Source of the DNA: Pseudoalteromonas sp. T1lg75
GTDB taxonomy: Bacteria; Pseudomonadota; Gammaproteobacteria; Enterobacterales; Alteromonadaceae
Assembly (NCBI RefSeq): GCF_002964705.1
Contig: NZ_PQCD01000033.1
Location: forward strand, 553,757 to 617,756
Direction of reading: 5' to 3'
Length of the DNA: 64,000 bases
In this document: in pieces, positions 1-9,170 of the stretch
Layout: every line of letters begins with the position of its first letter
Position numbering within the stretch: the first letter of the stretch is position 1
Position numbers and translations under genes: made by a program
Notes under the pieces: model-generated
Databases searched by the model: none
Seen by the model: only the letters and a program-made list of their open reading frames with translations
Told to the model about the DNA's origin: nothing

Positions 1-941
<941 letters not shown>

Positions 942-1054
942 TCAAAATGAGAGAGCGGCTCGAATTTAGGGGCCGCTTATAAGAGTCGATTGTTATAGTC
1001 ATTATATTGACCGCTTAAGCATTAAATTTGCAGTGTCATATTGATTAATTTGCG

Positions 1055-1060
1055 TATAAT
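1055..1060 (+). promoter_or_regulatory. Candidate -10 box (TATAAT) of the Lrp-family gene
   Basis: A perfect TATAAT hexamer lies 31-36 bases before the ATG at 1092. No good -35 box sits at 17 bases; TTGCAG at 1028-1033 is 21 bases away. If the box is used, transcription would begin near 1067. That argues against a translation start at the TTG at 1041. Confidence 0.35.
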
Positions 1061-1091
1061 CTCTATCAAAATGACGAAAATGGTGACCATA

Positions 1092-1520
1092 ATGATAAAT
1101 TCACAAGACGAAAAGCTCCTGGCCATGCTCAGAACCAATGCCCGTGCCAGCATCTCGGATCTCGCCCGCGCGTTAGACTTGTCGCGTTCTACGGTGCAAA
1201 GCCGTATGCAGAAGCTTGAGGAAAGCGGGGTGATTAAAGGGTACAGCGTCGAATATGGTGATGCGTATTTATCCGCCATGGTGTCCGCCCATGTGTCTAT
1301 TAAGGTGAAGCAAAAACTCACCACCAAAACGAATGTCGAACTTAAGCATATTGATGCCATTACCGAACTCTATGCCATCAGTGGTGAATACGATCTAATC
1401 GCTGTGGTGCAGGCGCAAAGTTTGGAAAAGCTCAGCCATCTGCTTGATGATATAGGTAACCTAGATGGGGTAGAGCGCACCACCTCATCGGTGATTTTGG
1501 AGACCAAGTTTAAGCGCTAA
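1092..1520 (+). CDS. Lrp/AsnC-family transcriptional regulator
   Basis: DNA-binding regulator of the leucine-responsive family, which usually senses amino acids as an octamer. The N-terminal winged helix (about residues 5-55) contains LARALDLSRSTVQSRMQKLE. The C-terminal RAM/AsnC ligand domain contains the typical stretch ISGEYDLIAVVQAQ. The start at 1092 gives MINSQDEKLLAMLRTN and 142 residues, normal for the family. In-frame ATGs at 1071 and 1080 and a TTG at 1041 are possible, but none has a clear ribosome-binding site, and 1041 lies upstream of a TATAAT box. It is divergent from the ornithine aminotransferase gene (start at 932), which makes arginine or ornithine catabolism a likely target; this is inference from position only. 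Confidence 0.85.
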   Translation: MINSQDEKLLAMLRTNARASISDLARALDLSRSTVQSRMQKLEESGVIKGYSVEYGDAYLSAMVSAHVSIKVKQKLTTKTNVELKHIDAITELYAISGEYDLIAVVQAQSLEKLSHLLDDIGNLDGVERTTSSVILETKFKR

Positions 1521-1676
1521 CAACGAAAGTGAATGATTTTTGTCCGTTTGGCGCCGTATTTGGTCGTAATTCGTACCAAAGTAGTAAAATTTGTAAATAG
1601 GTGTAAATACCATATTGAGTCTTTGTGTACCTGTATTGTAGATTTCTGAACTTCATTTTCCAATGAAGGTACATAA

Positions 1677-3158
1677 ATGAATAATAATATTAAAATCAGC
1701 GCACTAGCTAGCGCCATTTTGCTAGCTGTTAGCGGCTGTGGAAGTGACAGTAACAAGGACAAAAAAGCAGTAGATACGGCGCCTAAAGCGGGCCAGGTTA
1801 GCATCGAAGGTGCTAAGCAATGGCAGCCGATGGATGCGGTACTTATCGCTCACGATCAGGATGGTGATGCGATATCTTTAACTTTTTATGAAGACGGTGA
1901 AGCGGTCAGCGGCGACAACGGCGTTTATAATTTCTCTCATGGTATTTTAGAGCTGGGCGATGATAAAGCCATGGCTTACACCTCTTTAAGCGGTGCCGAC
2001 GCGGTGATTAACTATGATGTGACCGCCAATGGCAAAACCTCCTCCGGCAGCATCACCATAAGCGGTGTTCAGGGCGATCCCCTGGCAAGCGAGCAGTGGC
2101 ACCTGCACAACCGAGCGCAAAAGGCCTTTTCACAAAGCGACGCCTTTAAAGAGCAATTAGCTTGGCTGAACGGCTATCAAGACGAAGAACAAAAAACGGA
2201 TTACTTCGCCCGCCTGGACGGTTACTTTGAAACCACTCGCACCGCCGGTGAAGACATGAATGTGCTTGAAGCCTATAAACTAGGTGTCACCGGTAAGGGC
2301 ACCATTGCCGTTGTGGTCGACCAGGGTGTTGAAATTGGTCACGAAGACCTGCGCGATAACGTGCTGGCGTTTCGTTCTTTAAACCTGCGCGAAGGCGCAT
2401 TGGATCCAACCAACCCAACCATTACTCACAGTAAAACAGCCAGTCATGGTACGGCGGTGGCCGGCCTGATTGCCGCCAAAGCGCATAATGGTATCGGTGG
2501 CCGTGGTGTGGCACCGGACGCGGGCCTTATCTCCATCAACTATCTGGACGTTCAAGATCAAGGTGCGGCTCACATCAGTAGCTTGATCAGCGGTTTGCCG
2601 GCCAGCGGTATTCAGGCTCATGAGAACGTGGTGTTTAACCGCAGTTACGGCTATAACCCGCCGGCCTTCTTGCCGGAAGACCCGATTGACGAGGCCAACA
2701 TGGCCTATGCCACTCAGGTACTGCGTGATGGTAAAGGAGCATTGAGCATCAATGCCGCCGGTAACGACTTTGAAGAAGGCCGTCACAACGGTAATTACTG
2801 CGCCGCTTCGGGTGTTAACGATCTTGGCTTAAGCTGTATCGACCTCAACGTGGCTCAGGCTAACCGTAGCCTGCACAATGTCTCGGTTGCGGCGTTGCAG
2901 GCCAATGGTCAACGTTCTAGCTATTCCATTGCCGGTAGTGCCATGTTTATTTCCGCCCCAGGTGGTGAAGGTGGTAACTGGGAGCCGGCCATGGTGACCA
3001 CGGATGAGATGACCTGTTTAGAAGGTGGCTCAAGCCTGGCGAGCATGGACATGTATGAGCGTTATTGGGGTGTACCTGCGTCTTTCCTTAGCGGCTACTT
3101 CAACTTCGACTTCCCGGGTCACCCTATGAACCCGAACTGTCATTACACAACTCAATGA
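1677..3158 (+). CDS. Subtilase, N-terminal part (lipoprotein signal, catalytic Asp and His)
   Basis: This is the first 493 codons of the frameshifted S8 protease. The N-terminus MNNNIKISALASAILLAVSG ends in a lipobox with Cys at about residue 21 (VSGC), so the protein is predicted to be exported and lipid-anchored. A prodomain-like stretch of about 170 residues precedes the peptidase domain. The catalytic Asp is in VVVDQGVEIGHEDL (about residue 215) and the catalytic His in SHGTAVAGLIAAK (about residue 256). The oxyanion-hole Asn region SINAAGNDF follows at about residue 360. The product ends at TGA 3156-3158 before the Ser motif, so alone it cannot be an active protease. A single Met start fits the signal peptide. 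Confidence 0.85.
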   Translation: MNNNIKISALASAILLAVSGCGSDSNKDKKAVDTAPKAGQVSIEGAKQWQPMDAVLIAHDQDGDAISLTFYEDGEAVSGDNGVYNFSHGILELGDDKAMAYTSLSGADAVINYDVTANGKTSSGSITISGVQGDPLASEQWHLHNRAQKAFSQSDAFKEQLAWLNGYQDEEQKTDYFARLDGYFETTRTAGEDMNVLEAYKLGVTGKGTIAVVVDQGVEIGHEDLRDNVLAFRSLNLREGALDPTNPTITHSKTASHGTAVAGLIAAKAHNGIGGRGVAPDAGLISINYLDVQDQGAAHISSLISGLPASGIQAHENVVFNRSYGYNPPAFLPEDPIDEANMAYATQVLRDGKGALSINAAGNDFEEGRHNGNYCAASGVNDLGLSCIDLNVAQANRSLHNVSVAALQANGQRSSYSIAGSAMFISAPGGEGGNWEPAMVTTDEMTCLEGGSSLASMDMYERYWGVPASFLSGYFNFDFPGHPMNPNCHYTTQ

Positions 3159-3991
3159 ACGGTACCTCATCGGCGGCGCCTAACACCTCGGGTGTGGTTG
3201 CTCTGATCATGGACGCAAACCCAGATCTTACCGCCCGTGATATCGAGCATATCCTGGCTACCACGGCGACCAAAAACGACCCAGAGAATGAAAAGGTCGT
3301 GCTAAGCACGGCTAATGGCGACTTTGTTGCCCACGATGGATGGGTGGAAAATGCCGCCGGTTATCACTTCAATAACTTCTATGGCTTTGGTCGTGTTGAT
3401 GCCGGTGCGGCGGTGAAAATGGCCTTAAACTATGACGTTAATTTAGGCGAGCGTGAGCAAACGCCTTGGATCGGTGCCGGCGTACAGGCAGAGCAGGATT
3501 CTTTGAATCTGACCATTGCGGATAACAATGCCGAGGGGGCCACCCACAGCATCGACGTAGCCGATGACATGACCATCGAAGCCATGCAATTTAGCTTTAC
3601 CATAGCGAATGCGGAAATGCGCTCGGATTACTCCCACCCGGACATTCCTGGCTTTATCCAAAGCTCGGCCGGCAGCGATATGGCCATCGAGGTGACCTCA
3701 CCCAGTGGTACACGCAGCGTAGTGCTTGCTTCGCACCATGCCCAGCTCTACCCGGCATTGCAGTCTGATTACACCTTCGCGCAAGGCTATGTTCATTTGC
3801 CTTCGGTACACTTCCGTTCAAATGCTTTTTATGGTGAAAATGCCAAGGGCACCTGGACATTAAAAGTCGTGGATACCGCGGCACCACAACAAGTTGCCTT
3901 TAGTGCGGGAGGCGCATTAAGCGTGGTCTTCCCGAACACCGCCGAGTCTGTCCTAGAGGGCTGGGGCTTGCGTGTAACTGGTCATAAATAA
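3155..3991 (+). CDS. Subtilase, C-terminal part (catalytic Ser and P-domain)
   Basis: This reading frame opens with ATG overlapping the upstream TGA (ATGA at 3155-3158). It begins MNGTSSAAPNTSGVVALIM, which holds the nucleophilic Ser of the S8 family. From about residue 110 it matches a proprotein-convertase P-domain (beta-sandwich), ending with the hallmark GTWTLKVVD near residue 230. There is no ribosome-binding site before 3155, and an independent product starting inside the catalytic core makes no functional sense. It is best read as the rest of the frameshifted gene. The pairing of S8 and P-domain recalls kexin-like bacterial proteases such as the Aeromonas sobria serine protease ASP (established for that family). 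Confidence 0.85.
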   Translation: MNGTSSAAPNTSGVVALIMDANPDLTARDIEHILATTATKNDPENEKVVLSTANGDFVAHDGWVENAAGYHFNNFYGFGRVDAGAAVKMALNYDVNLGEREQTPWIGAGVQAEQDSLNLTIADNNAEGATHSIDVADDMTIEAMQFSFTIANAEMRSDYSHPDIPGFIQSSAGSDMAIEVTSPSGTRSVVLASHHAQLYPALQSDYTFAQGYVHLPSVHFRSNAFYGENAKGTWTLKVVDTAAPQQVAFSAGGALSVVFPNTAESVLEGWGLRVTGHK

Positions 3992-3999
3992 GGAGCACT

Positions 4000-4572
4000 A
4001 TGATGATGAAACTAACTACTCTAGCTATGGCGTTAGGCGTCATGACCCTGGCTCCTGCCCAGGCCGCGGGCCCGCAGGCTGATTTTAAGAAGCCTGTAAA
4101 GCAAACGCCAACCATCACGGCCGATGTACCCAGCATTCGTGCTGCGGATTTGGGCACCAAAACCAGCATCGGTCTGTTCGAAAAAGTCGACAATATGCGC
4201 AGCGTGCCTGTGTATCTGGCCGATCCGGCTAATACCATCAGTGTGCAGGGCGATACCGCTTTTGTGCAGGCACCAAGAACGACCATCGAGCAATCTCAGC
4301 CGGGCCTGTGGGCCGGTGATGTGGTACGTCATGCCTTACAAGGTGACTATGCCAGTGTATCGGGTAATCTGATCATTATCGCTGGTGAGCACCTAGAGAC
4401 GGTTTTGGCTCAGCACCAACTGAAGTTACTTAAAGAGTTTGCTAACGGCACCGCCTTGGTGGCGCCGTTGCAGGCGGTTGAGTTAACCGAGCTAAATAAG
4501 GCGCTTAAGTCTTCGCCTTTGGTGAAGGCCAGTAAGTTGGAGATCTTAGGCAAGCGCGTAGAAGCTTTCTAA
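4000..4572 (+). CDS. Small secreted protein directly downstream of the subtilase; candidate protease chaperone
   Basis: 190 residues beginning with a clear signal peptide (MMMKLTTLAMALGVMTLAPA, likely cut after AQA). The rest has no motif I recognise; the C-terminus is mixed helical and ends LGKRVEAF. It begins 8 bases after the subtilase stop, with AGGAG at 3991-3995. The second ATG at 4003 has the better spacing, so the true start may be 4003. In Aeromonas sobria the kexin-like protease ASP is followed by ORF2, an exported chaperone needed for its maturation. The same order, export signal and size class suggest an analogous role here, but this is inference from position, not sequence similarity. 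Confidence 0.75.
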   Translation: MMMKLTTLAMALGVMTLAPAQAAGPQADFKKPVKQTPTITADVPSIRAADLGTKTSIGLFEKVDNMRSVPVYLADPANTISVQGDTAFVQAPRTTIEQSQPGLWAGDVVRHALQGDYASVSGNLIIIAGEHLETVLAQHQLKLLKEFANGTALVAPLQAVELTELNKALKSSPLVKASKLEILGKRVEAF

Positions 4573-4588
4573 TCCTTTTTTGTGAGTC

Positions 4589-4614
4589 AAGCCCCGTTAA
4601 TCGGGGCTTTTTTT
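4589..4614 (+). terminator. Rho-independent terminator after the subtilase pair
   Basis: AAGCCCCG-TTAAT-CGGGGCTT stem-loop followed by a T run ending at 4614, 16 bases after the stop at 4572. The loop contains the stop codon of the convergent mscS gene (TTA at 4597-4599), so the hairpin overlaps that gene's 3' end. Confidence 0.85.
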
Positions 4615-5481
4615 ATGGCTGATAATAAGCTCGCCATCCATATGCACATCCCGTTGTGGGAAGGCAATCACCACGTCCTGGGCGGCAAATTTTGCACAGA
4701 TAGCAAAGCGAATATCACTCTTTACCTTGCGTACGCTGGCTTCGGCCTCGGCGTTAACCCAAAATACCGCATCAAATACCAGGGCATTATCACCAAAGTC
4801 CGCAAAGATAACCGTGGGCACTGGGGTTTTCAGTACCGCCTGGTTTTCGTTTAACACCTCATTGATCAATTTGGCGACCAGGTTAACATCGCTGCCATAG
4901 GCGACACCAACGCGCACATTGGTTCTGGCCATGGTGTCGATCAGTGTCCAGTTAGTAACCGTATTTTCAAGCAGTTGACTGTTGGGCACCAGCATATGTA
5001 CACCGTCGCTGCGGCGAATACGGGTGGAGCGGGTATTGATGGTTTCCACCACGCCTTTGGCATCACCGACCTCTAAAAAGTCACCGATGCGTATGGGGCG
5101 CTCCCAAATTAGGATCCAGCCGCTGATAAAGTTATTAATAATATTCTGCGCGCCAAAGCCTACGCCTATGGCCACCGCACCCGAGACAAAGGCAAAGGCG
5201 GTGAGAGGAATATTGAGTACTTCTAAGGTGGTGAAGACGATGATAACAACGCACAGCACCAGGTAGATGCGCTTAAACAGCAGTGCGGCGTCCGGGCCTA
5301 TGCGTTTGCTGATTATTTTGTTGTGGATCAGCTTGCCAACATAGCGCACCAAAACCCACACCACTAATATAATCAATGGAATTTGGATCAGCTTGGCAAC
5401 GGTGAATTCCGAGCCGCCGTAACTGAACACCACGGTCTGTAGCGCTTGCGTGAGTTTTTCTAGAAAAGGGCTATTTAACAA
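4597..5481 (-). CDS. mscS: MscS-family mechanosensitive channel
   Basis: Small-conductance mechanosensitive channel of the inner membrane that releases solutes during hypo-osmotic shock. 294 residues, the normal size for E. coli-type MscS. Three N-terminal membrane helices are visible (about 28-48, 70-90, 95-115). The third is the Gly/Ala-rich pore helix AFAFVSGAVAIGVGFGAQNI. The cytoplasmic beta domain follows, with GWILIWERPIRIGDFLEVG and the VPNSQLLENTVTNW region. The start is TTG at 5479-5481, preceded on the reverse strand by AAGGA with a 7-base spacer. It is convergent with the secreted-protein gene and its stop lies inside that gene's terminator. Confidence 0.93.
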   Translation of the reverse strand: MLNSPFLEKLTQALQTVVFSYGGSEFTVAKLIQIPLIILVVWVLVRYVGKLIHNKIISKRIGPDAALLFKRIYLVLCVVIIVFTTLEVLNIPLTAFAFVSGAVAIGVGFGAQNIINNFISGWILIWERPIRIGDFLEVGDAKGVVETINTRSTRIRRSDGVHMLVPNSQLLENTVTNWTLIDTMARTNVRVGVAYGSDVNLVAKLINEVLNENQAVLKTPVPTVIFADFGDNALVFDAVFWVNAEAEASVRKVKSDIRFAICAKFAAQDVVIAFPQRDVHMDGELIISHKKSPD

Positions 5482-5532
5482 AGTCGTATCCTTTTTATTT
5501 TCTTATTATAGGTCAACAAGAACCGAATCGAT

Positions 5533-6444
5533 TTATTCTTTCTTATCCATTACTTCCAGTTGCTGCTCATCCAGTTTAAAGACATAGATATTGCGGCCTA
5601 TGCCCTTAAACTCTTCGTCGGCGATAACCACCGTGTTGTTGTCATAAAAGGTCACCGCTTCTTTTTGTGTGACTATGCCGAGGTTGACTTTTTGCACCTC
5701 GCCGGAGAAAAAGTTATCCCCCTGCCAGTTTTTAAACAACCAGAGATCGGTGGAGTCGAGCAGGGCCAGGGTGCTGCGGTCCGGGCTCATGGCCGCCGAG
5801 GTGACCCAGCAAAGTTTCTCCGCCGTGGTACAGGTTTTAAAGGAGCCGATAAACTCTGCCTCGTAGTTGTCGGCATGGTTGCCGATGCGGTAGAGATTGG
5901 TTTTACCATCGAAAGGCTGGGTACGGTTTTTGGTAAATAAGTACAGCTTATGCTTGTATTCGACAAAGGCCTCTAAATCGAAGTTTTTCCGCTCCGGCGT
6001 CAGCGGCTCCTCCCACAATTCTTTATAGGTGAACTTAATGATCTCGGCAAAGGCCTTGCCGGATTTAATATCGATGGGGTTTTCTATCTTATAAATGGTC
6101 AGCCAGCGGCGTTCGTGTTTATTGTTGCCAAAATCACCTAAAAAGAAATGGCCAAACTCGTTTTGGGTCATGTCTTCCCAGTCGATATTTTTAGCATTGG
6201 TGACTTCGATGCGCTGCTGTATTTTGCCCTGTTCGTCGACCTGATATAGATAGGGGCCGTCGCCACCGTCATTAATGGCCCATAAACGCCCACGTTTATC
6301 GAACTCAATACCGGAGACTTCTTTTAATTGCGGATCCAGGGTGACAAATTTGTGCTGATAAAGATGATAGATCAGGTAAGAGGCGATGGCCCCCAGTACT
6401 AAAATGGAGACAGCGCTGATAAAAACGAACGACTTTTTAAGCAT
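5533..6444 (-). CDS. Membrane-anchored protein of unknown function, beta-propeller-like
   Basis: 303 residues with one N-terminal membrane segment (about 7-29) and a large extracytoplasmic part. The first propeller-like strand pair reads VSGIEFDKRGRLWAINDGGD. Similar short repeated strand motifs recur through the protein, for example NIDWEDMTQNEFGHFFLGDF and VTSAAMSPDRSTLALLDSTD. This resembles periplasmic SMP-30/SdiA-regulated-like propellers, but I cannot assign a family or substrate. The gene stands alone between mscS and the M3 peptidase gene, in the same orientation as both. Confidence 0.7.
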   Translation of the reverse strand: MLKKSFVFISAVSILVLGAIASYLIYHLYQHKFVTLDPQLKEVSGIEFDKRGRLWAINDGGDGPYLYQVDEQGKIQQRIEVTNAKNIDWEDMTQNEFGHFFLGDFGNNKHERRWLTIYKIENPIDIKSGKAFAEIIKFTYKELWEEPLTPERKNFDLEAFVEYKHKLYLFTKNRTQPFDGKTNLYRIGNHADNYEAEFIGSFKTCTTAEKLCWVTSAAMSPDRSTLALLDSTDLWLFKNWQGDNFFSGEVQKVNLGIVTQKEAVTFYDNNTVVIADEEFKGIGRNIYVFKLDEQQLEVMDKKE

Positions 6445-6510
6445 AACAACACCAGAAGAATCAACGCCCTATAGTATAACAACAGGGGAATGGATATGCT
6501 TGTGCAGAAA

Positions 6511-6541
6511 TGTAAAAAACGCGGCCAGATGACCGCGTTTT
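6511..6541 (-). terminator. Rho-independent terminator of the M3 peptidase gene
   Basis: On the reverse strand AAAACGCGG and CCGCGTTTT enclose an 8-base loop and are followed by a T run. It lies 48 bases past the stop of the peptidase gene. Confidence 0.75.
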
Positions 6542-6588
6542 GTAAATCTGGCTTGGCTGGTTAGTCAAGCCGAAAGGCTAGATAACGC

Positions 6589-8742
6589 TTACTCGGCGTT
6601 GCCGTCTACCAGACCACGGCGCTTAAGAAGTGCCTCTGTAGTTGGTTGTTGACCACGGAACTCGATGTAGCTTTGCATCAGGTCGCGGCTATTACCACGA
6701 GATAGCACTTCTTTACGGTAGTGGTCACCGTTTTTACGGCTTAGACCACCTTCGTTTTGCATATGGGCGAACGAGTCGGCCGCAAATACTTCTGTCCATA
6801 GGTAGGCGTAGTAACCCGCGCTGTAGCCACCGGCAAAGATATGGCTGAAGTAACAGCTTTTATAACGTGCTGGTGCCGGGTAGTAGTCAATACCGTGACG
6901 AGCCAGGGCATTTTTCTCAAAGGCGGCCACATCATCAATTTGCGTACCTGGGGCGATCGAGTGCCATTCCATATCTAGTAGCGCTGCTGCAAGATATTCT
7001 GTGGTATCGAAACCTTGGTTAAAGGTGTGTGAATCCAATAGCTTATCTAACAGCTCCTGAGGAATTGGCTCACCGGTTTGATAGTGTTTGGCGTAGTTGG
7101 CCAACACGCTCGGCTCGATATTCCAGTCTTCGTTCGCCTGTGATGGGAACTCAACGAAGTCACGCGCGGTAGCTGTACCGGCCAGTGACGGGTATTTCAC
7201 GTCGGAGAACAGGCCGTGAATGGCATGGCCGAATTCATGGAACATGGTGGTCACTTCCGAGAAGGTCATCAGCGTAGGCTGGCCTTCTGCCGGTTTAGGA
7301 ATATTCTGCGCATTGTAAATAACCGGCTTGGTGCCTTGCAGGTGGTTTTGACCTACGTAAGCACTCATCCAGGCACCGCCACGCTTACCTTCACGGGCGT
7401 ATGGGTCGAGGTAGAATAGGCCGATAGAGCTGCCATCTTCGTTAAATACTTCCCACACGAACACGTCTTCATGATAGGTCGGCAGATCGTTGCGCTCTTT
7501 CATGGTGATGCCGTATAGCTTGTTCATCGCGAAGAACAGACCATCGTTGATCACTGTGTTCATTTCAAAATAAGGCTTAACTAGGCTGGCGTCGATGTTG
7601 TAAAGCTCTGCACGTACCTTGGCACCATAGTAAGCCCAGTCCCACGGTTGGAGTTCGAAATCTTTACCGTCTTTTTTAATCGCTGCTTGAATAAGCTCGG
7701 CTTCTTGCTTGGCTTTAGCCACGGCTTTTGGTGCCAGGTCATCAAGCATGGTGAACACGGCTTCAGGTGTTTTCGCCATGCGGTCGTCAAGCTGGTAGTG
7801 AGCCCAGGATTCAAAGCCTAATAGTTGAGCTTTTTCGGCGCGCAGTTGCGCTTCTTTAATGGCGATAGGACCATTGGTTTTTTGCGCGCGCTCAGATGAA
7901 GTACGCCATACTTTTTCACGTAGTTCACGGTTTTCAAGGCTGGTAAGGATAGGCTGACGCGTGGTGTTCACTAAGGTGATCATGTAGCCTTCTTTACCCG
8001 CTTTTTCCGCAGCCGCCTTAAGGCTGGCAATATCATCGTCGCTCAGACCCGCAAGTTCAGCCTTGTCGCTCACCAAAATGGTATCTTCTTTGAATGACTT
8101 CATGACGTTTTGTGAGAACTGTGTGCTTAGTTTAGAAAGCTCACCGTTGATTTCACGCATGCGCTGCTTTTGTTCTTCGTTAAGCTTGGCACCGGCGCGC
8201 ACAAATTGCTTGTAGTAGTAATCAACCAGGCGCTGATCTTCTTTAGAAAGTGCATCTTTCGCATCGTATACGGCGGCAACGCGCTCGAATAGTGCCTTAT
8301 TAAGGAAGATGTTGTCGCGGTGCTCGGCAAAGATAGGCGCCATCTTGGTGTTGATACGCTGATATTCGTCATCAGAGATCAAACCCGATAGGTTAGAGAA
8401 TGCGGCACGGGTGCGCTTTAAAATAGTACCCGACAGCTCCATCGCGACTAGCGTGTTCTCAAATGTTGGTGCATCTGGGTTGTTGGCAATAGCATCGATT
8501 TCAATGCGTTGCTCTTTAATACCAGCATCGAAAGCCGGCTCGTATAACTCGGTGCCGATTTTATCAAATTCTGGCGCCATGTAGGGCAAAGGGCTTTTGC
8601 TTAGAAACAGATTTTCCTGGGCTACTTGTTGTGTCGCCGGTGCCTTAGCCGCGGCTTGAGTTTGGTTGTTGCTTGGTTGCTCACTACAGGCGGCCAATAA
8701 AGTTGTGGCGCTAAGGGCGGCAGCAATAACGGATAAACGCAT
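6589..8742 (-). CDS. dcp: M3-family metallopeptidase, lipoprotein (peptidyl-dipeptidase Dcp-like)
   Basis: 717-residue zinc peptidase of the thimet oligopeptidase/Dcp family, which cuts short peptides or removes C-terminal dipeptides. The active site MFHEFGHAIHGLFSDV (HExxH) is at about residue 500, with the third ligand region in ARDFVEFPSQANEDW about 30 residues later. The N-terminus MRLSVIAAALSATTLLAAC is a lipoprotein signal (lipobox LLAAC), followed by a Gln/Ala-rich linker. The enzyme should therefore act in the periplasm, like the lipoprotein Dcp variants common in marine gammaproteobacteria. It has its own terminator (6511-6541), and a 428-base intergenic region separates it from the next gene, so it is probably monocistronic. 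Confidence 0.93.
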   Translation of the reverse strand: MRLSVIAAALSATTLLAACSEQPSNNQTQAAAKAPATQQVAQENLFLSKSPLPYMAPEFDKIGTELYEPAFDAGIKEQRIEIDAIANNPDAPTFENTLVAMELSGTILKRTRAAFSNLSGLISDDEYQRINTKMAPIFAEHRDNIFLNKALFERVAAVYDAKDALSKEDQRLVDYYYKQFVRAGAKLNEEQKQRMREINGELSKLSTQFSQNVMKSFKEDTILVSDKAELAGLSDDDIASLKAAAEKAGKEGYMITLVNTTRQPILTSLENRELREKVWRTSSERAQKTNGPIAIKEAQLRAEKAQLLGFESWAHYQLDDRMAKTPEAVFTMLDDLAPKAVAKAKQEAELIQAAIKKDGKDFELQPWDWAYYGAKVRAELYNIDASLVKPYFEMNTVINDGLFFAMNKLYGITMKERNDLPTYHEDVFVWEVFNEDGSSIGLFYLDPYAREGKRGGAWMSAYVGQNHLQGTKPVIYNAQNIPKPAEGQPTLMTFSEVTTMFHEFGHAIHGLFSDVKYPSLAGTATARDFVEFPSQANEDWNIEPSVLANYAKHYQTGEPIPQELLDKLLDSHTFNQGFDTTEYLAAALLDMEWHSIAPGTQIDDVAAFEKNALARHGIDYYPAPARYKSCYFSHIFAGGYSAGYYAYLWTEVFAADSFAHMQNEGGLSRKNGDHYRKEVLSRGNSRDLMQSYIEFRGQQPTTEALLKRRGLVDGNAE

Positions 8743-9170
8743 CGTTTACTCCAAATGTTGTTAAGGTTGTGTGGTTGTTATGGTGCGCTGGTATAGCAAT
8801 GCATGCCGGGAGGCGATAAAGCATTATGGATGCCCGATCATGCTGATGTCAGCGACCTTTAGGGTAACCTCCTAGTGGGGAACCTAGTGTGACGCGCTGA
8901 CACCCGTGTACCAAAACTACCACATTACTGTGGATAACGCCGAACAACAAGTAACTTGACCCTTATTTACGGGCATTTTGTCGAAAATAAGCCATTTGTG
9001 CGTCATTTATTTGCCCCTTGCATCACAGCTTTGTGACTAGCTCACTCATAATGAGGGAGAACATGGGTGGTTTTATGCATCACAAGGAGTGCCTTCGCAC
9101 GGTCGCTAAATTTAGCTACTGAATAGGCATAACCCTATGTTAGCCTTAGTTTAATTTTTGTTTATAGAGA
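8743..9170. other. Intergenic region between divergent dcp and DUF418 genes
   Basis: 428 bases that should hold the promoters of both divergent genes. I see an imperfect dyad GTGTGACGCGCTGACAC near 8888 and a TCACAGCTTTGTGA inverted repeat near 9023-9036, either of which could be an operator. A weak CTTATTT/AAATAAG dyad lies around 8963-8993. A 15-codon frame from the ATG at 9074 has no supporting features. No RNA gene was recognised. Confidence 0.4.

Larger units (their letters stand above)
1677..3991 (+). pseudogene. Subtilase with P-domain, split by a one-base frameshift near 3147-3155
   Basis: Read as one gene, this is a ~770-residue S8 serine protease. The reading frame that carries the catalytic Asp and His hits TGA at 3156-3158. 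The frame that carries the catalytic Ser continues from there without other damage. Adding one base around 3147-3152 restores a continuous product across the junction (...HYT-N-SMNGTSSAAP...). This is either a real inactivating mutation, a sequencing error, or, less likely, translational frameshifting. The two parts are described separately. Confidence 0.8.

Noticed and set aside
3155-3991. C-terminal subtilase part as an independent gene
   Set aside because: It starts inside the catalytic core, lacks a signal peptide and ribosome-binding site, and continues the upstream domain exactly.
9074-9121. 15-codon frame upstream of the DUF418 gene as a leader peptide
   Set aside because: No ribosome-binding site, no biased codons, and no attenuator hairpin between it and the gene.
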